DNA of 64,000 bases from Hermatobates lingyangjiaoensis (GCA_026182355.1 JAPFBL010000035.1:868001-932000); one strand, 5' to 3'. Positions 36,402 to 48,837 are shown, numbered from the stretch's first letter. The notes: generated from the sequence alone by a model not told the origin. Translations and numbers: made by a program.

Positions 36402-37271
36402 AAGTTTTTCTATGGTTTTGTTGAGTGTCCCAAAGCACCTACCTCTATTAAGAAGTCCATTCCGAGATCTCTCTCCATCCGTATTCACCGTATCTGCAAT
36501 AGATTGCAAGACAAACAGCTCCATCTCAACAACCTGAAAAGCAAATTTGTAGAGCGAGGTTACCCTCTCCCCTTCCTGACTAGAAGACTGCTACCAGCGA
36601 CGATACCACACAATCCTGCATCGGCCTCCTCTTCCTCTCCCTCTGGGTCTCCCTACCTCATCACAACCTACTTCCCAGGTATCAATAAATTGGGTACGAT
36701 TATTATAGAACTTTTTCAGATTTTACCCTCTTCCTGCCACCTCCAGTACCTTTCCTAATCCCCCACACCTATCTACAGGCGCCCTCCCAACCTTGGTAAT
36801 TTTCTCTCCGACATAAATCTAACCTCCACGAGGGCTAACTATTTGCCATCGGGAGCGAAACTGTGCAGACGTCGAGGTTGCCTCACCTGTCCGATTATCA
36901 ACCCCCAACCACACTTCACTGCTCCCTCTCATAACACATACTCTCCTGTTCCGATTGACTGCTCGTGTACCTCCAAGAACTGTGTATACCGTTTGAAGTG
37001 TACCAAGTGTGATTCGTTCTACGTAGGCCAAGCATCCACCAACCTTAGTCTCCGTATGAACAATCACAGAGCTTCAGTCAACAACCATTCCCATCTTCCC
37101 GTCGCCATACACGCTAATAGCCACCGACTTCCCTTTAATGAGTGCTGCAGGTTACAGGTTCTGCGGCAAATCCCCTCTGACTACAAAAACCCCACCCTCT
37201 GAGCCTCCGAAGAAGCCCATATTTGGTTGCTCAATGCGCTCAGTGCACCTGGCCTTAATCTTAAGAGATAA
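36402..37271 (+). pseudogene. Penelope-like element: RT C-terminus plus GIY-YIG endonuclease
   Basis: One reading frame runs from 36402 to the terminal TAA at 37269-37271. Early motif: KKSIPRSLSIRIHRIC, typical of the end of PLE reverse transcriptases. It is followed by LKSKFVERGYP, YLITTYFPGINKLG, YRRPPNLGNFLSDINL and a cysteine-rich segment (CRRRGCLTCP; CSCTSKNCVYRLKCTKC). The endonuclease part is DSFYVGQASTNLSLRMNNH, a GIY-YIG domain with the FYVGQ half motif, the arginine helix and a following His. The C-terminus is ASEEAHIWLLNALSAPGLNL then KR. The copy is dead: in-frame stops occur at 36756-36758 (between QYLS and SPTPIYRR) and at 37201-37203 (before ASEEAHIW). A stop at 36399-36401 and a 13-base poly-C run upstream suggest that the rest of the RT is lost or frameshifted. 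It is GC-richer than its surroundings and lies antisense in the cyclase intron. Confidence 0.9.
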
Positions 37272-37695
37272 TGCTTCATTGTATTAGTTTCTTGTCTCTG
37301 CATTTAGTTTTTATGCTTTCATCTTATATATTTTTCATTTATTTAATTTATTTTAAGTTTTATTCTCTATTTTTTATTAAAGCTTAGTCCATAATTTTTA
37401 ATTTTTATTTATTTATGTATTATTTCTTCTGTTCATCCCTTAGTTTTTATTTTTTATTATTTTATTTGTTTTTGTGTTAACTATTATTCTTCATATACCT
37501 ATTTTAATTTAAATTGATTCTTGTTCTACCTTATTCTCCATGACCTGGCGCGTATGTGGTAACATTGTTGGTCTCCAACCGTCTCTGTACCAGTGTGCAG
37601 TGGTTTCCCTCTCTGATCTCTCCTGAAGACGGTTCAACCAAAAATTAGAGACTGTAAGTTTGTGTTTTAATTTCTCTATGTTTCTTTATGTACAT
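37272..37695 (+). mobile_element. 3' leader of the PLE with degenerate hammerhead motif
   Basis: This T-rich 3' untranslated region follows the nuclease stop codon. It contains a stretch shared with the other family A leaders (GTCTCCAACCGTCTC...TGGTTTCCCTCTC) and then a hammerhead-like motif at 37619-37651. The physical link to a recognisable GIY-YIG gene assigns family A motifs to PLEs. Confidence 0.8.
37619..37651 (+). ncRNA. Hammerhead-like motif, family A, G12 mutated
   Basis: Stem I TCTC/GAGA, core CTGAAGA, extra C, stem II GGTTCAACC, then AAAA where GAAA is expected, ATT, A, GAGA. Loss of the invariant G12 should make it inactive. Confidence 0.7.
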
Positions 37696-37999
37696 TGAAG
37701 TGTATTTGTCCATTTCGGATCGTATTTTCATCAAAAAAGAATATATATATATACTCGTATATATTGATATTTGTATATACTGGCAGCATGTCTTCATCTA
37801 AGATTTATTGTTACATAGCAGAGCAGATTCTGCATTCACGACTTTTTTTCACCAATTGTTCTTTTTTTCTTTTTTCTGACGTTATCTCTATCATTTGTTA
37901 TCTCCACATGTAGCGAGCTGGCTGTAATCTATTCCTAGTCATATTCTATTTTCTCTTTACTATTATTTTGTGTTGTTATTTATCTGTTTTTACTTTCTT

Positions 38000-38036
38000 C
38001 TGCCTGAAGATGACCTAAGAGGTCGAAATCTTGTGT
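38000..38036 (+). ncRNA. Hammerhead-like motif, family B
   Basis: CTGAAGA (38004-38010), extra T, stem II GACC/GGTC with loop TAAGA, GAAA (38025-38028), TCTT, GTG. Stem I is weak. Confidence 0.62.
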
Positions 38037-38110
38037 TTTGTTCTACAATTTAGTTATGGTTATTTTTTAATATATGTTCTCAGTTATTGGACTGTGTTAT
38101 TGCCTCCAGT

Positions 38111-38226
38111 ATGTCCCTGGGAAATTGGTTATTTTCACTGCCTTTGCAGCACAGAAAAGTGATTAGAAAAAAAGAACAATTGCTGAAAAAATCGTAAATT
38201 TAGAATCTGCTCTGCTATTTAACAAT
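38111..38226 (+). pseudogene. PLE N-terminal peptide, one-base deletion
   Basis: MSLGNWLFSLPLQHRKVIRK then KEQLLKKS and a TAA. One missing A restores nothing certain but would explain why the following bases match the IVNAESALLFNN block. It parallels MSLANYLWKLPLEQRTIVRK at 4284. Confidence 0.65.
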
Positions 38227-38239
38227 ATATATATTAGTT

Positions 38240-39490
38240 GCATGTATAATTATCATAAAATGCATATTTAAAATACTTTAAGTAACCATTTAAGTAATTA
38301 TCTTATTATAGTTTTGATAAAAACAGGAATAGAAAGTACTTTCGAGAGGTAACTAATTCCTATTTCAGGTGACAAATCTTTTACGGGCTTAGCTGTAATA
38401 AACAAAAACAAAAAAGGTGAGCTCTCTGAATGTAATATGAGTAGTTAAAAAAAGCTCTCTAATAAGCAAACTTAGATATTTTAGGTATAGTTATAATGTT
38501 ATTATTATGATTATGATTATTATTATTTATTATTATTATATTTTATGTGTAAATTTCAAAATAATTAATGTTATGGCTGGATACTGTTGAATATAAACTT
38601 ATTCTGACTGACACTGCAGAATCATTCATTCTAGGAATTCTGAATTGTAAAATTTTACTGGAAAGAAGAAAAGTGGAATAAATTAAATTACCGAATATCT
38701 CTTGAAAGATAATACATTTTTTATTTTAGACCTCATAACCATACTTTCTTACTCACTCTTCCTTCTTTCATTTAGTTCAACTTCTTCTTTGTTAAAACTT
38801 TGAATTTGTGAAGCTCGACAAACTATTGTAATAAGAGAGTTGTAGTACGAAGATAGATATAAAGCTAAGCTATAAAAATAATAACTTGAGAAACAAAGAA
38901 TTAGAAGATATAGATTTACTATAATAATTGTTTGTTCAACCGTCATCAAAAGAAACTAACGTTGGGATACCAAGTACTCCAGTTAAGTGACGGATTGGAA
39001 ACCAATATTATAGCCTATCCTCCAACCACCTTAGAAAGAAGTTTACTAAAGAAACCACGAGAAACGTTGTTAAAAAGATTATATGAAGAGATGTCTCTAA
39101 ATAATGTATCAAAAATCAAAAATTGATTTAATGGGCCTTAAAACATGTAAATATTTAAATATTTTTATGTTTTATTATATATATTAATTATTTTTTCCTT
39201 AATGTGTAACCACTATTCTACGTTCTATGTATAATATTATATGCATAGTCGAGAAAGTAGACATTATTGTGCCTAAGTAATAAAATTAATATGCGACTTT
39301 AAGAATCGAAAAATTGCCCTGTATTGGTATATTGTAATGTATTAATATTAGTAATGTATTGGTTAACTCTATAATAATATATCACACCAATCTTTAAGTT
39401 TTTAAATGTAACATCTCCAGAAAATTCCGCCAATGTCGTGTCCTGTTTTACAGTTAAGATTTATACTGTGTTAGTCTGTTACTACGGTCA
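38240..39490. other. AT-rich non-coding stretch
   Basis: Nothing recognised; the frames around 38749-39126 show no family motif. Confidence 0.5.
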
Positions 39491-39504
39491 TATTTATGTA
39501 TTAT

Positions 39505-39600
39505 CAATGATCAAAACACAATATGAAATGGAGGGGTGGGGGAACTAAGATCTTTCAACCGTAACAAGCGGTCTTTGTCAGAGTCAAAACCCAACTCTAT
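39505..39600 (-). mobile_element. Family C unit, single-sided
   Basis: Left arm only (ATCAATGATCAAAACACAAT), with a minus-strand motif at 39543-39585 in which CTGACGA has become CTGACAA (G8 lost) and the stem I partner is AGTT. Confidence 0.7.
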
Positions 39601-39609
39601 ATATATTCA

Positions 39610-40790
39610 TATATAGTCATTACATATATACATATAAATATGTATTATTTATTATTAATGTAATCAACAAAAATTTAATAGAGCAATTACAAAATACTAG
39701 GAACTTTGAAGGGAGGTCGTAGTAAAAGAACTGGTAAAAAGGAGGAGGCAAAAATAGAAATACAAGAAAATATGCAAAGGTAGGATTGGGGATAGGAGAA
39801 GAATACTTAAAATAAATGGAAAATTACACGAAATTAGACAAGTGAATCCATAAACAGCTAATGTACCATTTTATCAACAGTCAATATATCGAATTTGAAA
39901 TATATACTTATACATAGGTAACAGATCTTCCATAAGAAATTATCAGTTAAAGTGAACGTGAGTTTCAGGATTCGTGATCTCTAAAGAGTCAGTCGATGTT
40001 ACAAATCAAATTCCTTCTGTCAGGAGTTAATTGAAATAGGATTTGGCTGAGCGACCCTGTTTCTTAAGGGTAAACATATAAAATACGTATAGATAAAATT
40101 ATACAAGGTAAAGAAAACAAGGAAAGAAATAAGATAATGATAAACAAGGTGTATGAAAGTGAAAAATAAATGCAAGAGATTATCTTCAGTTCAACAGGAG
40201 GAGTAAAAAAAATATTACAACGGAATGATAAATAAAGATATAAGAAAAAAAAGATATCATACTATTCTTGTAGTATAGGACTAGCATTGTTCTGGTGAAT
40301 TGATAACCAGCATTGTTATCAACGTTGATATCACCTTGTATAAAGGTGACATCAACATTATCAATATAAGATACCACATACAAATATTGCAAAAAATGTT
40401 TTTTTTATTTATTTTTTTCAATAACCATTGCGATAAATTAATTTTGATGCATTAATGAAGTAAACCAAAAGTAAACAAAAAGCAGTTTCAGATGTTTCTT
40501 CTATTTTCTTGTAATTTTTGCTTTGAACCTTATTTTTCGCCTTTGTTTCTGATCTTCATAATAGGTAAAAAGCCCTATTACCTTATAACATTTATAACCT
40601 ACTCGTATTGCCTTATAACCTTTATAATTATCTCCTTTTGACTTCTAATCTCATTTACCATTTCTATGGCCTTATAACCTTATTTATAAGGTTATAACTG
40701 TTGAACTAAAGATAATGCTTTTTTAGATTTCCTTTTCAATTTTATACACCTATTTTAGTTTTTTCCTTGTTATTTTTAGCCTATATAATC
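39610..40790. other. AT-rich non-coding stretch
   Basis: Purine-rich 39700-40200 and the repeated phrase CCTTATAACCTTTATAA at 40575-40700; no gene. Confidence 0.5.
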
Positions 40791-40809
40791 TTATATATAT
40801 ATATGAATT

Positions 40810-40942
40810 AATAAAAGTATCGACCGTGGAATAGAAACAAAACTAAACTTTATCGGGACTCGGTCAGTTCTTGGCCGAAACATTAAAATGAGAGTTTAAT
40901 TTGAACTTGAAGAACTGACAGAGTCCCGATAAACTTTAGTTT

Positions 40943-40945
<3 letters not shown>
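40810..40945. repeat. Foldback family G
   Basis: AAACTTTATCGGGACTCGGT on the left and GAGTCCCGATAAACTTTAGT on the right; the interior has GGCCGAAACATTAAAATG. (TA)n on both sides. Confidence 0.75.
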
Positions 40946-40989
<44 letters not shown>

Positions 40990-41039
40990 GTATATATATG
41001 TTGATACAAATTTCATTAAACACTCTTTGAACCCTTGTT

Positions 41040-41240
41040 TTCGTCTCTTTTCTCTAGTATATATATACTTGTTCGATGTAAATAAAATCCGAAACAGACA
41101 AATAGAGTTCAATGTCCATAAAGAAACATAGAAAATTAAAACACACACACATTTTCTAATTTTCGGTTTGAACCGTCCTCAGGAGAGATAAAGAAGGATT
41201 TCTCTTTGACATTTCTCTATATTTCTTTAGGTACATCGAA
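41040..41240 (-). mobile_element. PLE 3' leader, family A
   Basis: In reverse: CT-rich leader, ribozyme motif, GTGTGTGTGTTTTAATTTTC, TATGTTTCTTTATGGACATT. A short mirrored tail (ATTTCTCTATATTTCTTTAG) follows at 41210-41232. Confidence 0.72.
41153..41186 (-). ncRNA. Hammerhead-like motif, family A, intact core
   Basis: TCTC, CTGAGGA (41176-41182), extra C, stem II GGTT/AACC, GAAA (41161-41164), AATT, A, then GAAA on the stem I side (last pairs weak). Confidence 0.65.
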
Positions 41241-41279
41241 CTATATATTTATATGTGTGTGTGTTTTCATCGATAACAA

Positions 41280-43620
41280 GATTTTAAAATTAATAAGTGA
41301 AATAAGAATCAACGTACAAACCACAATAAAATGAGAAAAAAACTAAGATCTTTTAACCGTATCAAGCGGGTGTTGAGTTCGTGTGTGTGTGTGTGTGTGT
41401 TTTGTTTCCAGGTATTATGGTAGTTTTTAAAGTACAGAGCAGTGCATTGTTTGAATTTAAAAATGGTGATATTGTAAAGAATATTTTCTGAACAGGTGGC
41501 AAAGCAAAATTTTCGCTCTGTTTGTGTTCGTTCTTTTGACCTTGTTAGTGTTAGGTTATCACAATATTTGAATAAAGAATGAATGTCTATTTATTTGTTA
41601 TGATTTCAAACAAATCTGCATTTTGCTCTCGTGAAAATCTAGGTATCTTTTATAACTCTTGCCTTGATTTTACTATTGTCAGGGATTGAAATATAGGAAC
41701 AACCAGAGTAATGTAACAGTAGAAGGAACGAGTTCTTCATTTCGACATACTAATAAGTTCAATATTTCTTTAAATTAATAAGTTACCAAAAAATATCAAA
41801 CAATTAATAATTCATATAAACGTTATATTCAATATCGTTTATACACAAGATTCTATAAAAAATATCACACAGTAAGTAGAAAGTGGTAAAACAGAAATGT
41901 AAAATGTATATTTATTAGATGAATTGACTTTATTCCGGAATATTGCAGAATAATTGAAATTTTGATGCATTAATGAAGAGACTTTGAATATGATTTATAC
42001 ATAATGCAGTAGCCTGGAGGAGAGTAATACTGAAACAGCAAACCACTTGAAGTTCCTTTATGAGAATTGTGAAGGTAGAAGGGACTGTCCTGCGTGAAAG
42101 GGAATTGTGACGTCACCAGGGTACCCGGATCTGATGTAATATTAATATTGGAATGAGCTCTTATTCTAGGACACCACTCACCAACCCACTGTTGGAATTA
42201 CAAATGCCTCATTACTCTTCAATAAAAACTTGCCAGGGAAAAAACTCCAAACGAGTGAAAAGTACCTTCTTTTTAAAGTAAGACTCACCCAACAAATACA
42301 GACCAACTAAACACAATGTCAAATATAAAAAGTCTACTTATGGAACTACTTCATCACATAGATCAAAGGACAGAAAACGTTTGATAAATACGGCGGTAGA
42401 TGAAAGTTCTCTAGAAATTTAAGAAGGATCAATTGAACTTTCCACAGAACCAATTGAGATGTCGTTATAGAATTATTAAATACAGGTATGTTCAATTATA
42501 TTTCTTCAGGTCCAGCCTAAGTTTAATATTAACCATTGCTGACGTATGTCTGTGTAGGGGAAAACACTTGCAATACATACAAATATAGTACATATAATAG
42601 ACATTTGTCTATCTACAAAATGTTGAATTTTTGTCAAAACTATTAATCATATATAACACATATATTCGTCGAAAAAGACTCGCTTCAATATGGCTACACC
42701 TGTCATCATTAGGAAGAGTATTCTTTCAGAATATTGAATTAAGTTTTTGTCAGTGCTTTTTTATGTTTTTCTTGACAATGGAAAACTAGACACTAGAACT
42801 CGCTTTCATTATGTTGACCCTTTTAACAGTCCTCCTGACGAATGCTGATGGTATAGTCTGAAAACAAAAGATAAGTGGGTAGCTTAGCTGTCCACTTATA
42901 GATGTAGGTTAGCTATGATGAAACGAGAAAAGTACTAGAAATACCTGAAGAAAAAAATAATAAGAACAAAAGTGTTATATAGCTGACGAAGAAAAAATGA
43001 TAAGAACAAAAGTGTTATAAGAAATAAAACTTATTCCAAAAGAAAATTGAATAAATTAATAAATAACTATGGGAATTGGAATGCATAGCAACGGTTACTG
43101 TACATCCAGACTGACTGAGAAGTTATGCAAACTTTAAAAAGAAGGCACTTTTCGTTCGGAGTTATTTTTCCGGATTATCCATGCGTAGAGTTGACATAGT
43201 CTTTGACAAACCCGCATAGAAAGTATCGCAGTAAGTTTAGTTTAATCAGTACATACTATGACTACAGGTGCAAGAGGTAGAAGTATGTATATTATAAATA
43301 GTAGAGGTAAATGATGTAGCGGGATTAACCATAAGAGAAGAAAGATAACTACGACATTTACATCGTTGCTTACCTGTACATATACCACACCAATGGTTGC
43401 AGAGAACTTAGCAACACTGTGGAAGAATAAGTCGCCAATATTCCCCAACAAACAGATTTGAGGAAGTTTGTTGAATTCTGAAGAAGTGGATTAGGAGAGG
43501 GATATGATAGAATAAAGTTCTTTTATCAATTTACCAAACCTGTGACTTCCCGGTAAATAATTTGTAATAAGAGATATTAAATCACTGAGGCATCTCTTTA
43601 TTCAGAACAGATTGCATAAT
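41280..43620. other. Mostly non-coding; broken family C arm at its start
   Basis: 41300-41375 matches the outer family C arm (ACAAACCACAATAAAATGAG; AAGATCTTTTAACCGTATCA). The rest has no supported gene; the minus-strand frame 43242-43451 is hydrophobic but unrecognised. Confidence 0.5.
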
Positions 43621-43628
43621 CTATATAA

Positions 43629-43672
<44 letters not shown>

Positions 43673-43675
<3 letters not shown>

Positions 43676-43821
43676 CAAACCACAATAAGAAATGGGAAAA
43701 CAAGACTAAAATCTTTCAACCGTAACAAGCGGTCTTCGTCAGAGTCAAAAACTCAACTCAACTTCTTGTTGCGGTTGAAAGATCTTAGTCATGTTTTCCC
43801 ATTTCTTATTGTGGTTTGATC
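43673..43821. repeat. Family C palindrome
   Basis: GATCAAACCACAATAAGAAA arms within (TA)n on both sides; the right half has lost the 5' part of its ribozyme. Confidence 0.85.
43704..43746 (-). ncRNA. Hammerhead-like motif, family C
   Basis: GACT/AGTC, CTGACGA (43736-43742), extra A, GACCG/CGGTT, GAAA; the palindrome is AGATTT instead of AGATCT. Confidence 0.68.
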
Positions 43822-43864
43822 ATTGATTGTTATTTCACGTTTTTATTTGAAATCTTGATATATT

Positions 43865-43902
<38 letters not shown>

Positions 43903-44005
43903 ATGTGTGTGTGTGTGTATGTATGTGTGAAGTGAGTTGTGTATTGTTCCTACGTGTTCTTTTATTTTAAAATGGTTGATATTTTGTCCTAACGGACGAT
44001 TTCAT

Positions 44006-44059
<54 letters not shown>

Positions 44060-44060
<1 letters not shown>

Positions 44061-45110
44061 TCAATTTCTTTTCTACCACATATTTTAATCAGTTCACTGC
44101 TACTACTTACCGTTTCTCATAAAACTATTCATTCTTCCCAGAACCCTTCACCAGGAATCTGGACCGACAACTTTACGGACAAAACACTCCAGCCGTACAC
44201 AGATTTTCAATCTGCCTCATGAAAAACCTACGAGTAGCAACGTGGCGAAAATGTAACCTTCATTCTTCTGTATTATTAGCAAGTAAATATCTGTTAGAAC
44301 ATCCTAACCACCACTAAAAAAACATTCCCACAAGTTTAAAAAATAATTACCTTCCCTTCAGTTGTTTCGCATTGACATTAATCACTGTTCTATGTAATGA
44401 TATTTTGGCTGTCAAATAATAATACATTAGTACAGTAAATATGATTTTCTGAATTGGTTTTAATTGCTGGGACTATTATAAGCTTATAATTTATTAATCT
44501 AACACATAGGGTGTCTCAAAATAATTTATACACACATTCAATAATTGTAATTTATGTGGTTATTGTGATTCGTTTCATTTTAAACTTATAAAAGAATTTA
44601 CAAGCTTCATTTGATTGTTTTCTCCACACACTACCTATAATGCGAAGGGGATCCCAAAAAAATATATACATTTTTTTGCAGTTGGCAGATCAATTCATTG
44701 TTTTTGATTCTAGAATGTTGTGAGTGGAAAAGTTACATTTCAGATAAGCATTAACCTATTCTCTTAATGACGTTTGATCCAAACTGAAGTAGTACTTAGA
44801 AAGTTGCAGCAAGTTCAAGTAAACAAGACCAGTCACAGTGGAGTCAAAATAACAGTCTAGTTAATCCATTTGATGATAATCCGCACCACATTGTAATCTC
44901 TAATGAAGTAATATGGCGGTCGACATAACTATGGATTCTCAGACCACCCGTAGATACAATCCTAATAATTGATCGAACCATTTAATTGGAATGCGGTCAA
45001 CACATCATTCCACTCAATCTTTGCCAGAAAGTGTGCATTTTCGTTCCAATTTTTTAAGCACCAATTCAGTCTGGATTATTATCATCATCATTAAGAAAAT
45101 AAGCTAATGA
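44060..45110. other. Non-coding with a 63-bp repeat
   Basis: 44875-44937 recurs at 45542-45604 (GATAATCCGCACCACATTGT ... AACTATGGATT). The phrase GGGTGTCTCAAAATAATTTA at 44509 resembles a transposon terminus, but no partner end was found. Confidence 0.45.
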
Positions 45111-45114
45111 TTAT

Positions 45115-45366
45115 GTGGAATGCAACTTTTCCATTTACAATGTTTTTACAATAAAAAACAAATCATCAAGTTATGAACTGCTAAAAGGTGCACACATTTT
45201 TTTGTTTCATCCTTGGTATTATCGACAGTGCGTGGGCCAGATCAGATGTCAATTCGAAAACAGGTGGACAGGTTGTGTCGACTACACAGTATTTACAATG
45301 GGACGAATAGTTAAGTATAAGACTTATGTGGACAAATTCAAACTAGAACACCGCAACAGAAAATAG
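45115..45366 (+). pseudogene. Unrecognised frame between 63-bp direct repeats
   Basis: 83 codons; the C-terminal half has plausible protein composition (QIRCQFENRWTGCVDY; VDKFKLEHRNRK). It lies inside the ~670-bp interval bounded by the 63-bp repeats and could be a transposase scrap. I cannot place it in a family. Confidence 0.25.
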
Positions 45367-45759
45367 TTTAATTGTTTAATGTACAATTAAACAAGTATAG
45401 CATGTATTTTATTTATAATAAGAATATATGCAATACATTATCAATACAATTCATTTTTCTTGTCATTTTGCAAACAAAGAAGCTAAAATTTTAAAGAATG
45501 ACCACCAAAATAGTTTGAAAGACTCTAAGAGAGGCTTACTTGATAATCCACACCACATTGTAATCTCTAATGAAGTAACATGATGGTCGACCATAACTAT
45601 GGATTATACTTGAACTGAGAGATTTCAGGAAAGTAATCTATCCCTTTGTACTCATGTTTTGAAGTGTATGTTGCTACAATAGCAATTAATGATAACAGAA
45701 AGTTTCCTTGCACTATAGTGCAAGTGGTAATTAGTAGAGCTAGTAGATGTTGATTACAA

Positions 45760-46513
45760 GCGAGAACATACAAGCCAAAACTCTACTTGGAGAAAGGAGA
45801 ATTTGTTGTATTAAACTTAAACTTAATATAAATTTGCTGATGAAAATTTCAAGAATTTATAATATTTGAAGGGAAAATGTTAATTAAAATGGACAACTAT
45901 TAAGTTCCATCAGTAAGAAATAGTCAAATTGCACTACAAACAATCTAATTTTTGTTGGTATTGACAAATGGATAAAGAGGGAATTAAAATAAATAAAGTC
46001 ATTTAATTCATTGTCAAAGATTTCAATATTTAAACTATAGAATTTAAAAATAATCTACACAATAATCACATAAAAATAAATTATATAACTTAATTGATTG
46101 TTAATGGGTCTAATTATACATTTACTTATATTAAAATTGGGTGTAGACCACTGATTTTTTTTAATTCTCTGATAACTTTTCATTTGTTTGTACTATATTA
46201 TTCCATTGGTTAAATTAATGATTTTAAGGTACTTCTGTCCAATTCCTACATTTACAGACTTTTCTGTTTAGTGCACCAGCTAAACATCGAATCACATAAT
46301 CGAGTTCGGTTATACCAACAAAAATTAGATGTTTGTAGTGCAGTTTGACTATATCATACAGATGGAACTTAATAGTTGTCCATTTTAATTAATGTTCTCT
46401 TTTCTAATATTTTAAATTCTTGACATTTTCATCAGATAAATTCATATTAAGATTAAGTTTAATAGAACAAGTTCTCCTTACTCCAGGTAGAGATTTGGCT
46501 TGTATGTTCTCGC
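45760..46513. repeat. Inverted repeat, ~200-bp arms
   Basis: 45760-45960 is the reverse complement of 46314-46513 with scattered differences (GAACATACAAGCC / GGCTTGTATGTTC; AATCTAATTTTTGTTGGTA / TACCAACAAAAATTAGAT). The 350-bp spacer is AT-rich and non-coding. No hammerhead core. Confidence 0.85.
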
Positions 46514-46519
46514 CTACCC

Positions 46520-47590
46520 GGTTTCTATCCGGGTTCGTGTTAGACTCCACACCACACATTGTACTTCGCTCAAGTTAGAGCAGAGATGGTTAACGAGTAC
46601 CTGACTGGGTCTGTTGTGGGTCACCGTTCTAGGTCGTCTCCCTAGGACTGCGTACGCAAGATTTAAATTTCTCTCATTTAACATAAACTTAGGTTCACGT
46701 AAGATTCAAACCTTCAATCATCGGTATTAAAGAAAACACGCTACCTGTTATACAACATCTAACCTCTCTCTTCAAAGACAACTGAGTTTAACATATTTAA
46801 AAACTATTAAACTACTACAGCCAATAAGTTATTATACTATTGTAATTATTCAGTGTTTCTATTTTTCAAGTTTTTTTTTTGTGAATGTTTTCAAAAACTC
46901 CAAAATGTTGGCTTTGAATATTTGATTTGAACTCATAAAACTGACAGATTCCTGCTAGATTTCTTTTCTCTATTTTAACATACCAATAATAAATATAACA
47001 AACAATATTATAAGCAATACTTTTTCTATCATTATTTGTTTAACAGGTAAATAATTCAAATTTGATATAATTTTTTTATAACTATCACCTATCATATACC
47101 TGACATTGCAAAAGGGCGTACATAGAAATGACTGGTTGCTTCAGTTACACAGATGTTTTAAATATAATTTAATAGTAATAATATCATGTTTACATATCTC
47201 AGAAACAATAGGGGATGTAGAGGTTACATTGAAGCTGAGACTTTTTTGTTTGATGAAGACGTAACAAGTGTGGAGGTGGCACGAGCAGGCCACTGGCTGC
47301 AGTCATCAAAGAGGAAAAGGAAGGAGGACGGACAATGGGTCTCAATTGGTAGCCACTGAGCGCCAAACTTGTTTCCCTTCAACAAAACACCTGGCAACGC
47401 GTAACAATTAACAATTGTTTTACTGGGCTTTCACTAACTGTCACCGGCTTGAAAACAACCACCACTTTGTCATCATGTAAATGAACACCACTATTCCATT
47501 AATAACATCAAAACACTCTTCAAGTGACCAACGATCTCCTAAACATTCCACTGCATCCAGTGTGTTGTCTAGACCAAAATCCATTATGAT
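46520..47590. other. Non-coding; possible old SINE-like segment
   Basis: 46515-46670 is GC-richer (TCTATCCGGGTTCGTGTTAG; TGGGTCACCGTTCTAGGTCG) but has no clear promoter boxes. The remainder is AT-rich. Confidence 0.4.
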
Positions 47591-47594
47591 ATAT

Positions 47595-47634
<40 letters not shown>

Positions 47635-47635
<1 letters not shown>

Positions 47636-48160
47636 AGTCATAAGTAAGCTATGTAAATAAGCGCGCAAAAGAAGTTTACAGTAACAGTCTCAAAATTTCT
47701 GTTTAATCGCCATCAGGAGGAAGAGAAGAGGAAAGACATAGCGCGCAGTCATAACTATTGCTGACATCAATGAAGATACATTCTTATCAGGAAAGAGGTA
47801 TATGATGGAGGTATAACTAAACAAATAGGTGGAAGAGGAAGAGGTAAACGAAAATATACATAGAGTATAATGAAAGTAGAAAGTGAAGATAACTTCATAG
47901 ATTGGGGGGATACTATTTTTTGTTGTTTTGTTTTTCTGCTAACTTCTACCCTTATTTCAACTTCTTTCATTTTGAATTGTATATTTTCTTTTACTTTACT
48001 CCTCTCAGCTTCCTTCTTAAATAAACCCCTTATATCTCCCTTTTTTCTGACAGGAAACTTTTACATCTACTATGGGCTATCTTCCTTCTTCTCTTCCTCC
48101 TGATAACGGTTGAACAGACAGTTTAAGAATGCAAGGGTATAAACCTATGTGGGTGCTCAT
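47635..48160. repeat. Diverged PLE leader pair
   Basis: The minus-strand motif at 47689-47719 reads CTC, CTGATGG, extra C, GATTAAACA, GAAA, TTT, T, GAG: A9 is mutated. A plus-strand partner near 48096-48130 (CTCCTGATAACGGTTGAACA) is more decayed. Confidence 0.55.
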
Positions 48161-48169
48161 TTAGTTCCA

Positions 48170-48835
48170 TTTAGGAAGTTTTGATGCCTTCTTTGGATCG
48201 ATTTTCTATTTTATAAAGTATATAATAAATGACAGCCTGGTTATTCATGTCCAATTTGTTATTCTTAAACAAATGTGAATATTGTCTGTTATTCAAATAG
48301 GTTGTATCAAATACAACCTATAATGAAGGTTGTTTGTTACATTGCTGAATTAATGTTAATCTCTTTATATTTTTGTGTAAGGAAACAGCTAAACAATTTT
48401 TGAAAAAAAACAGTATATTTATTACTATCACACACAGAATAAATAGCAAAATAAATTGGAATTGCCTTCAACCTCTCTCTTCAATGTAGGAGCAAAGCAA
48501 CTATCAATCCTTACTGCATGTTACACTGTGTAGCAGGAAATATTTTCATTTGTCCAAAAATAACAAATAATGGAAGCAATAGCCAAGAATTCAAATCACT
48601 GCATTAATGAAAATCATATTAATGTGCATGTATATTAAATGTCAACTAAAATTCCAAAATCACAATAGAAAAGTAGAATCAAAATCTAGTCAATAGGTTT
48701 TAGGCGAAACAAGAATATAGGATTTTCTTTTATACAAGAGGCACCTAGAAAAACTGTAACTGACTGTTTCTTCTATGGGACTGATGAAACAGCAAGAACA
48801 TAGTAAGAACTTGATATTAACTTGATGATGTTCAT
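48170..48835. other. AT-rich non-coding stretch
   Basis: Nothing recognised. Confidence 0.55.
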
Positions 48836-48837
48836 AC

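Larger units (their letters stand above)
37775..38230. repeat. PLE foldback, family B
   Basis: Arms TACATAGCAGAGCAGATTCT and AGAATCTGCTCTGCTATTTA, both next to TA-rich ends. Same plan as 20830-21330 but with an intact ribozyme core. Contains the peptide start at 38111. Confidence 0.8.

Noticed and set aside
36819..37067. 82-codon minus-strand frame in the PLE
   Set aside because: Shadow of the GIY-YIG coding strand.
44509..44690. Mariner transposon
   Set aside because: Only a terminus-like phrase; no partner repeat or transposase motif identified.
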